Shown piece by piece: positions 63,700-64,000 of a stretch of DNA of 64,000 nucleotides. The DNA lies in NCBI GenBank assembly GCA_947184155.2, contig CAMXCT020006645.1, positions 110,001 to 174,000 of the forward strand. The letters run 5' to 3'. The notes beneath the pieces are model-generated. The model searched no databases, was not told the origin of the DNA, and saw nothing but the letters and a program-made list of their open reading frames with translations. The position numbers and the translations under genes were made by a program. Each line of letters starts with the position of its first letter. The first letter of the stretch is position 1. This DNA comes from Cladocopium goreaui. Taxonomy: Eukaryota > Sar > Dinophyceae > Suessiales > Symbiodiniaceae.

Positions 63700-64000
63700 T
63701 GTTGAGCTAGAAGACTTGTAGTCAATCGTTTGCAAGCTTTTCTTTCCAAGCTTGGGTGGTTCTCGCAGGGCGCATTCTACGTTCTACGCTTTCCTAACAC
63801 GAGTGCTGCCCCTTCAACCTAACTCACAGCAAACAGAAGTGAAAATGCGCGCAGCGCTGTAGAATGCAGTGAAACGGGCACGGCGCTGTAAACGCAGTGA
63901 AACGCACAGTGAAACACAGCACGAAACGCGGTAATGAATAACGTTTCGTGCTTGCGGGAAGAAAAAAAGCTTGGACTTTTTTGAATGCAGCAGCCTTTGC
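63700..64000. other. Right edge, GCAGTGAAAC-rich
   Basis: No gene recognised. At 63855-63935 the words GCAGTGAAAC and GCGCTGTA recur several times as a degenerate short repeat. Confidence 0.55.

Overview
This window looks like nuclear DNA of a dinoflagellate, most likely a Symbiodiniaceae-type genome. It has multi-exon genes with tiny exons and many GC-AG introns, an intron built almost entirely from a small inverted-repeat element, Ty1/copia polyproteins ending in a methyltransferase-like domain, a tyrosine-recombinase (DIRS-like) retroelement, and a LINE fragment with a Cys/His-rich tail. It also carries very large amounts of simple and tandem repeat. No rRNA, tRNA gene or CRISPR array was recognised. 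The assignment rests on gene architecture and remembered family features, not on a database search.

Layout. 1-990 is a CCAT/CTAT tetranucleotide array. About 1.85-2.96 kb holds weak minus-strand exons of a small Lys/Ala-rich protein. 4.5-14.0 kb is a minus-strand Pumilio (PUF) RNA-binding protein gene; its PUM domain can be followed through a chain of exons that keep phase, including exons of 19, 24 and 35 bp, with introns full of tandem repeats and two related inverted-repeat elements. 15.2-18.7 kb is a satellite complex: a 43-bp minisatellite with oppositely oriented palindrome-bearing repeats on its two sides. 19.4-22.3 kb is a minus-strand F-box/ankyrin-repeat gene. 23.6-25.9 kb is low-complexity repeat. 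27.2-33.4 kb is a decayed plus-strand Ty1/copia element whose protease is split by a minus-strand LINE fragment. 33.4-40.9 kb is mostly AT-rich DNA without a recognised gene.

The right third holds two large, nearly intact minus-strand retroelements. The first (41,117-50,246) is a tyrosine-recombinase retrotransposon with complete split direct repeats (A1 - ORFs - B1 A2 B2). It encodes, in order, a tyrosine recombinase, a Gag-like zinc-finger protein, and, in the same frame as Gag after one UGA, a cytosine-methyltransferase-like domain fused to RT and RNase H. The second (53,063-63,344) is a Ty1/copia element with two LTRs, primer-binding site, polypurine tract and near-perfect 5-bp target duplication. 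Its Gag, protease and IN-RT-RH share one frame broken only by two UAG codons, and its Pol ends in a second, different methyltransferase-like domain; a separate Myb-like accessory ORF follows.

Both elements lie within or beside plus-strand coding-like sequence. Removing the copia element and one copy of the target duplication restores a continuous reading frame, so it appears to interrupt a real exon. The most notable themes are two unrelated retroelements that each carry a methyltransferase-like domain, single in-frame stop codons at Gag/Pol junctions in both, and an intron made of a small inverted-repeat element.
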